A DNA stretch of 64,000 nucleotides from Microbispora rosea subsp. aerata (lineage in GTDB: Bacteria; Actinomycetota; Actinomycetes; Streptosporangiales; Streptosporangiaceae): NCBI RefSeq assembly GCF_014647835.1, contig NZ_BMPY01000005.1:186001-250000 (forward strand), in the 5' to 3' direction. The translations under genes and the position numbers were made by a program. The notes beneath the pieces are model-generated. The model worked only from the letters and a program-made list of their open reading frames with translations. It was not told the origin of the DNA and did no database searches. Position 1 is the first letter of the stretch. Each line of letters starts with the position of its first letter. This document shows positions 59,195 through 64,000 of this stretch, piece by piece.

Positions 59195-60655
59195 ATGGGC
59201 CGTGACGTACCCGACGTCTCTTTCACCCGGGAGGACCGCCGCCGCTACCGGGACAAGGTGAAGCTGTCGCTGGACGTCCTGGACGACATGCTGCGGGACT
59301 CGCGGTTCGGGTTCGACCGGCCCCAGGCGGGCCTGGAGATCGAGCTGAACCTGGTCGACTCCCGGGGCGAGCCGGCGATGAAGAACGCCGAGGTCCTCGC
59401 CGCCATCGCCGAGCCCGACTGGGCGACGGAGCTGGGCCAGTTCAACATCGAGATCAACATCGCGCCGCAGGTGCTGTGCGGCGAGGGCAGCCGCCTGCTG
59501 GAGGAGTCCGTACGGCTGCGCCTCAACCGGGCGCAGGAGCGGGCGGCGCGCGTCGGCGGGCACCTCATGCTGATCGGGATCCTGCCGACGTTGCGCGAGA
59601 GCGACGTCAGCGAGGGGACGCTGTCGGCCGATCCCCGATACAAGATGCTGAACGAGCAGATCTTCGCCGCCAGGGGCGAGGACCTGCACCTGGTGATCGA
59701 AGGGGTGGACCGGCTCGACACCTACGCCGACAGCATCACCCCCGAGGCGGCCTGCACGAGCGTGCAGCTCCACCTGCAGGTCAGCCCGGAGACGTTCGCC
59801 GGCCACTGGAACGCGGCCCAGGCCATCGCCGGGCCGCAGGTCGCGGTCGCGGCAAACTCGCCGTTCCTGTTCGGCAAGGAGCTGTGGCGTGAGACCAGGA
59901 TCAGCCTGTTCGAGCAGGCCACCGACACCCGGACCGAGGAGCTGAAGGCCCAGGGCGTACGGCCGAGAGTGTGGTTCGGGGAGCGGTGGATCACGTCGGT
60001 CTTCGACCTCTTCGAGGAGAACGTCCGCTACTTTCCCCCGCTGCTGCCGCTGTGCGACGAGGAAGACCCCAGGCGGGTCTTCGAGGAGGGCGGCGTGCCC
60101 GAGCTGCATGAGCTGCGGCTGCACAACGGCACCGTCTATCGCTGGAACCGGCCTGTGTACGACGTCTCGGACGGCGTCCCCCACCTGCGGGTGGAAAACC
60201 GCGTGCTGCCTGCCGGACCGACCGTCGCCGACATCGCCGCCAACGCCGCGTTCTACTACGGGCTGATGCGGGTGCTCCCGACGGCCGAGCGGCCCGTGTG
60301 GACGCGCATGCCCTTCGCCGCCGCCGAGGACAACCTCCGCAACGCCGCGCGGTACGGCCTCGACGCCAACCTCTACTGGCCGGGCCTGGGGGAGGTGCCC
60401 GCCGCCGAGCTGATCCTGCGCGAGCTGCTGCCTCTGGCCTACCAGGGGCTCGATCTGTGGGAGACCGACCCGGTCCGGCGCGACCGGCTGCTCGGCATCA
60501 TCGAGCGGCGCTGCGCGACCGGCCGTACGGGGGCGGAGTGGCAGGTCAGGACGGCCCGCACGCTCGGCGGGGACTACGAGGCGCTGCGCCGCATGACCCT
60601 CCGCTACCTGCGGCACATGCACACCAACGAGCCCGTGCACACCTGGAGCATCTGA
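59195..60655 (+). CDS. GCS2-type glutamate-cysteine ligase family protein
   Basis: 486 residues. The GCS2 fold is shown by AGLEIELNLVDSRGEPA near residue 45 (ATP/metal Glu residues), FNIEINIAP, CTSVQLHLQVSPE, ANSPFLFGKELWRETRI and VENRVLPAGPTVAD. The family forms gamma-glutamyl-cysteine or other gamma-glutamyl amides. Actinomycetes use mycothiol, so a glutathione role is less likely; an EgtA-like (ergothioneine) or other ligase role is possible. It is 43 bases after the response regulator but may have its own promoter. Confidence 0.8.
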   Translation: MGRDVPDVSFTREDRRRYRDKVKLSLDVLDDMLRDSRFGFDRPQAGLEIELNLVDSRGEPAMKNAEVLAAIAEPDWATELGQFNIEINIAPQVLCGEGSRLLEESVRLRLNRAQERAARVGGHLMLIGILPTLRESDVSEGTLSADPRYKMLNEQIFAARGEDLHLVIEGVDRLDTYADSITPEAACTSVQLHLQVSPETFAGHWNAAQAIAGPQVAVAANSPFLFGKELWRETRISLFEQATDTRTEELKAQGVRPRVWFGERWITSVFDLFEENVRYFPPLLPLCDEEDPRRVFEEGGVPELHELRLHNGTVYRWNRPVYDVSDGVPHLRVENRVLPAGPTVADIAANAAFYYGLMRVLPTAERPVWTRMPFAAAEDNLRNAARYGLDANLYWPGLGEVPAAELILRELLPLAYQGLDLWETDPVRRDRLLGIIERRCATGRTGAEWQVRTARTLGGDYEALRRMTLRYLRHMHTNEPVHTWSI

Positions 60656-60712
60656 CTCATTTGAAGCTCGCGCATCGGCGGGTCTGCCGTGTAAATGGGC
60701 TTTTATGGACAT

Positions 60713-61399
60713 ATGACCCGCCGTTTGCTCGCCGTGCTCCTGCTCCTGGCGGCGCTGACCGCCGCCTGCGGCGCGCTCACCGGCACGCCGCCGGACCGCG
60801 CGCGGCCGGGCGACGCCGAGTCCCGGAGCGCGCCGTGCGAGGGCACCGGCGACGACTTCCCCGGCGATGTGGTGCTGGCCCGGTGTCTCACCGAGTGGTT
60901 CTGGTCGCGCCAGTTCCAGGCGAGCGGGGGGACCTATCGCCCGATCACCCGCTTCGTGGCGTACCAGGGCGGCGACGGCCCCGCCTGCGGCGGCCGGCCT
61001 GCCGTGCCGGAAAACGCCTTCTACTGCCCGTACGGTCATTTCGTCGCCTACGACGTGGCCTGGCTGAAGGCGCTGTACGACGAGATGGGCGACGGGGCGG
61101 TCTACGTCGTGATCCCGCACGAACTGGGCCACGCCGTGCAGGCGCAGCTCGTCGACGACTTCCGCTTCAACATCGAGCGGGAGCTTCAGGCCGACTGTTA
61201 CGCGGGCGCCGCGCTGGGCGGCCTGATCCGGGTGGGGGTGCTGGGCACCGAGCAGGGAGACGAGGAGGAACTGCTCGCCAACCTCCAGGCGGCGGGCGAC
61301 CCCACCGACATCTGGCTGTCACCGGACGCCCACGGCACCCCGCGGCAGCGCCAGCAGTTCTTCGCCCGCGGCTACAACGACGGCGTCGACGCCTGCTGA
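60713..61399 (+). CDS. Secreted neutral zinc metallopeptidase (lipoprotein)
   Basis: 228 residues from ATG 60713 (ATG 60695 would add six). The N-terminus is a lipoprotein signal, MTRRLLAVLLLLAALTAAC, with lipobox LTAAC. The zinc site HELGHAVQAQL and a downstream QADCYAGAALGG with the third ligand Glu/Asp region mark the YpfJ/putative neutral zinc metallopeptidase family. It should be anchored outside the membrane. Substrate unknown. Confidence 0.82.
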   Translation: MTRRLLAVLLLLAALTAACGALTGTPPDRARPGDAESRSAPCEGTGDDFPGDVVLARCLTEWFWSRQFQASGGTYRPITRFVAYQGGDGPACGGRPAVPENAFYCPYGHFVAYDVAWLKALYDEMGDGAVYVVIPHELGHAVQAQLVDDFRFNIERELQADCYAGAALGGLIRVGVLGTEQGDEEELLANLQAAGDPTDIWLSPDAHGTPRQRQQFFARGYNDGVDAC

Positions 61400-61430
61400 G
61401 GCCGGTCGTCACCGGGGCGGCGATGACAGG

Positions 61431-62213
61431 ATGGCGATCGTGACGACGAACCGGACGAGGTCCGCGAGTGCGACCGCGGCCGTCCTCGGTGTGCTCGCCG
61501 CGGCCAACGTGCTGAACAACCGGGTCGCCAGGCGCTGTGCGCCGATCACCTCGACGGTCGCGACGGGTGCCCTGCTGGCGCTCGCGCGGCGCGAGGGGCT
61601 GACCTGGCGGGAGCTGGGCTTCGACCGGGCGCGCCGGGGCGCGATCGCGGGCGGCGCACTGGCCGGCGGAGTGGCGGTCGCATACGCGATAGGCATCGCC
61701 CATCCCCGGACCCGGCCGCTCTTCCTCGACGAGCGCGCGCTGGCGTTGTCACGCCGCCGCGTGCTGGAAGAGGCCCTGGTGCAGGTGCCGTTCGGGACCG
61801 TCCTGCTGGAAGAGGTGGGCTTTCGCGGCGTGCTGCCCGCCGTGCTCGGCCGCCGGCTCCCGCCCCGTACGGCGGTCGCCGCCTCGGCCGCGCTGTTCGG
61901 GCTGTGGCACGTGCTGCCCGCGCTGGACATGGCCCGGGCCAACCCCGCCCTCGGCCGCCTGGCCTCGGGCGAGTCCACCCGGGAGCCCGGCGTCTCCGCG
62001 GAGACGGCACGGCTGGTGGCGGGGACGGTCCTGTCCACCGCCGCGGCCGGGATCTTCTTCCACGAGCTTCGCCGCCGCGCCGGACTGCTTGCCCCGTCGC
62101 TGCTCCATCTCGCGACCAACAGCCTCGGTTACGCCGCCGCCCGGGTGGCCAGGAGGATCGGGAAGGCCGGGGAGATCTCCCGGCCGGCGGGGGCCGCCGC
62201 GCCGCCGCACTGA
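61431..62213 (+). CDS. CPBP-family intramembrane metalloprotease
   Basis: 260 residues. Motif 1 is LLEEVGFRG (two Glu and Arg), motif 2 is FGLWH and motif 3 is HLATN, so the catalytic set is complete. About six to eight hydrophobic helices are spread over the protein. Unlike the two CPBP genes at 3829-5570 it is not next to a peptide cluster. Members can be CAAX-like proteases or membrane stress proteins; the role here is open. Confidence 0.85.
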   Translation: MAIVTTNRTRSASATAAVLGVLAAANVLNNRVARRCAPITSTVATGALLALARREGLTWRELGFDRARRGAIAGGALAGGVAVAYAIGIAHPRTRPLFLDERALALSRRRVLEEALVQVPFGTVLLEEVGFRGVLPAVLGRRLPPRTAVAASAALFGLWHVLPALDMARANPALGRLASGESTREPGVSAETARLVAGTVLSTAAAGIFFHELRRRAGLLAPSLLHLATNSLGYAAARVARRIGKAGEISRPAGAAAPPH

Positions 62214-62279
62214 ACGAACCTGCGGCCGACGCGTCTCGCCAGGCCATCGAATTGCCGGAAAGCCAGGAAGGCGCACCGC

Positions 62280-62754
62280 GAGCGCAGCAGCAGCCGGGCG
62301 CCCTCCAGATGCACGATCTGCGCGGACAGGGAGTGCGCGAGGATGTCGTGGATCTCCCTGGCGATCCGGGCGCGTTCGGCCAGCACGGCCTCGCTCGCCT
62401 GGGCGGCGTTGGCGGCTCTGCGCTCCCTGATCGCGTAGGCGACCGTGAAGACCACGCAGAGCGAGACGACGAGGGCGGCGGCGCGGTCGGCCGGCACGGC
62501 GGGCACCACGACGCCCGTGGTCATCGCGCCGGGGCCCGCGGCGACGAGGAGCCCCACGGCGAGCAGGGCGACGGCGAGCACCGGGTGGAGGGGATCGATG
62601 AGATCGGTCCCGTCGGCGGCGAGCCCGGCCAAGACCAGGGCCACGGAGATGATCAGGCCGATGCGCCTGGCGGCCGGACGCGGCCTCATCTGCCGGTAGA
62701 TCACAAAGGCGACCACACGGCGAGGGAGATGACGATGATCTGCGTTGTCCGCAT
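62280..62754 (-). pseudogene. Broken sensor histidine kinase remnant
   Basis: Read on the minus strand from ATG 62754. A frameshift lies near 62715 (CTCGCCGTGTGG), before VAFVIYRQMRPRPAARRIG. Several hydrophobic helices follow, then AEIARIAREIHDILAHSLSAQIVHLEGARLLL-like dimerisation-box residues (ERARIAREIHDILAHSLS), with phosphoacceptor His. Just after LLL the sequence stops resembling a kinase, so the ATPase domain is missing. Two lesions in one gene indicate a pseudogene. No partner response regulator is visible. Confidence 0.75.
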
Positions 62755-62968
62755 GCGTCCGACCATAGGAAGAGCGCTCGCGGAACGGATCGGAGCCAGG
62801 GTGGAAAACAGGCGGAGGAAAAGCCAAGGAACGGGTGGATAGCAAGGGGAAAGACCAGGGGAAGGTCGGCCCGTCTCCACCCTCGGGTGGACACAGCCTC
62901 CACCCCAGCGCTGGTCTTGGCGTGGGCCGGCCGGCCGCCGCGTACGTCCCGGGGGAGCGGAGAGCCTG

Positions 62969-63715
62969 TCAGGCGGTGACGACCCGCTGGAACGCTTCCG
63001 CGTACGAGCCTTCGGGCAGGCCCGCGGTGGCGGCGTGGCCCGAGAGCATGCCCTTGATCATTCCGTCCAGGTCGGGGATGTGCGAGGTCTGGCTCTCGTG
63101 CGCGCGCAGTGCCGCGATCTTGCGGTCGACGGTGGAGGTGACGTCCACGTAGTGGTTGGGGGTCATGCCGCCGGTGAGCCACACCTCGCGGACGGTCCAC
63201 GCCTCCAGGCCCTCGTCGGCGAGCAGCTCGGGGAAGGCGTACGGGTTGCGCGCGTCGGGGTAGACGGCGTCGAGGGTGGCGCCGCCGACCGCGCGGTGGT
63301 CGGGGTGGCTCGGGCTGATCCGCACGTAGTTGCGTTCGGGGGTCGTGGTGATGACGAGGTCGGGCCGCACCTGGCGGATCACCCGGGTGATGTCCCGCCG
63401 CAGGCCGAGCGTCTGCTCGACCATGCCGTCCCGATAGCCGAGGAAGCGCAGATCGCTCACGCCCACGCACTTGGCCGCCGCCGCCTGCTCGGCCCGGCGC
63501 AGGGCGGCCATGCCGCCGTTGTCCACCTCCCGGTCGAAGCCGCCCGCGTCGCCATCGGTGACCAGGCAGTACGTCACCTGGGTGCCCGCGTCGGTGAATC
63601 TGGCGATCGTTCCGGCCGCGCCGAAGTCGATGTCGTCCGGGTGCGCGACGACCACCAGAACTTTCTTGATTTCCGACTCGTCCAGCACGAGCAGCCCCTC
63701 CTCATGATTCGCCAC
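62969..63715 (-). CDS. PIG-L family deacetylase
   Basis: 248 residues. The zinc motif AHPDD (residues 24-28) and [12 protein letters not shown] (second histidine pair) are complete. [20 protein letters not shown] near the end is a typical LmbE/PIG-L segment. The family removes N-acetyl groups from GlcNAc-containing small molecules, including mycothiol precursors (MshB) and conjugates (Mca). Which substrate applies here is not decidable. It ends 70 bases before pcrA on the other strand. Confidence 0.88.
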   Translation of the reverse strand: MANHEEGLLVLDESEIKKVLVVVAHPDDIDFGAAGTIARFTDAGTQVTYCLVTDGDAGGFDREVDNGGMAALRRAEQAAAAKCVGVSDLRFLGYRDGMVEQTLGLRRDITRVIRQVRPDLVITTTPERNYVRISPSHPDHRAVGGATLDAVYPDARNPYAFPELLADEGLEAWTVREVWLTGGMTPNHYVDVTSTVDRKIAALRAHESQTSHIPDLDGMIKGMLSGHAATAGLPEGSYAEAFQRVVTA

Positions 63716-63784
63716 ATCACCTTAAAGGGGGCTTGCCGGGCGAGTGGGCTCCGGATGTCGGTGGGCGGTCATAACCTAAAGAGC

Positions 63785-64000
63785 GTGTCCACCCGAGCCG
63801 CCACTCATCCATTGCTCGACGGCCTCAACCCGCAGCAGCGGGACGCCGTCACCCACCAGGGCAGTCCGCTGCTGATCGTCGCCGGGGCCGGCTCCGGGAA
63901 GACCAGGGTGCTGACGCACCGCATCGCCTATCTGCTGGCCGAGCGCGGCGTCCAGCCGGGGGAGATCCTCGCGATCACCTTCACCAACAAGGCCGCCCGC
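63785..64000 (+). CDS. pcrA: UvrD/PcrA-type DNA helicase (5' end only, runs off window)
   Basis: Seventy-two codons from a GTG at 63785 with AAAGAG upstream. [11 protein letters not shown] (Q motif), [21 protein letters not shown] in parts (Walker A AGAGSGKT) and [12 protein letters not shown] (motif Ia) identify a superfamily 1 helicase of the PcrA/UvrD type. It unwinds DNA in repair and plasmid replication. The C-terminal part lies beyond the window, so the exact subgroup rests on the N-terminus. Confidence 0.93.
   Translation, partial: MSTRAATHPLLDGLNPQQRDAVTHQGSPLLIVAGAGSGKTRVLTHRIAYLLAERGVQPGEILAITFTNKAAR

Overview
The window is 64 kb of very high-GC DNA with dense overlapping genes, many GTG starts and ATGA/GTGA stop-start overlaps. 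It also carries actinomycete family signatures: PspC-linked two-component genes, CGNR and DUF6461 proteins, and a GuaA, PcrA and succinic-semialdehyde dehydrogenase neighbourhood. The best guess is a filamentous actinomycete of the Streptosporangiaceae type, but no rRNA or other marker settles the genus. No rRNA, tRNA, CRISPR array, transposase or phage gene was seen.

Layout. (1) 1-1628: the 5' part of nagA (runs off the left edge) and a membrane-anchored methyltransferase. (2) 1653-14847: a complete ribosomal-peptide (linear azol(in)e peptide, TOMM) gene cluster. A ten-gene minus-strand operon runs from a 53-residue precursor peptide through a VOC protein, SagB-type azoline dehydrogenase, HemN/HemW-like radical SAM enzyme, leader-binding cyclodehydratase partner, YcaO (with a C-terminal PxPxP), two CPBP proteases, an LLM flavin oxidoreductase and a secreted alpha/beta hydrolase. 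Divergent from it are an ABC exporter and, on the minus strand, a response regulator/histidine kinase pair. (3) 15245-18929: glpD and a beta-propeller lipoprotein. (4) 19162-24503: mtnA, an XRE-cupin regulator, an SHMT/class II aldolase didomain protein resembling fluorothreonine transaldolases but lacking the PLP lysine, and a divergent EamA exporter. (5) 24545-31168: a decayed fragment of the beta-propeller gene, a TetR/truncated hydrolase pair, succinic-semialdehyde dehydrogenase, a GMC oxidoreductase, and a divergent MarR/Old-Yellow-Enzyme pair. (6) guaA at 31537. (7) 33134-51672: a cell-surface polymer cluster with an acyltransferase, polysaccharide deacetylase, GT2 proteins, two GT2-TagF paralogues, a GT39-like mannosyltransferase, a Stealth phosphotransferase, a CDP-alcohol phosphotransferase and a sulfotransferase. 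(8) 51566-64000: a frameshifted DUF6461 gene, a flavin-reductase-like/VOC pair, a CGNR regulator, the PspC membrane gene with its divergent PspC kinase/LuxR regulator, a GCS2 ligase, a zinc metallopeptidase, a CPBP protease, a broken histidine kinase, a PIG-L deacetylase and the start of pcrA.

How it fits together. The peptide cluster has every part for making, processing, exporting and sensing an azole-bearing peptide, and its core, SSCC..CTSSSCGT, does not match one I recognise. The mtnA/SHMT-aldolase locus suggests a route that takes 5-substituted ribose-1-phosphate to an aldehyde and then to a beta-hydroxy amino acid, with the EamA protein as exporter. The surface-polymer cluster includes two tandem paralogues that have lost opposite catalytic halves. 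These three are the places most worth a second look.
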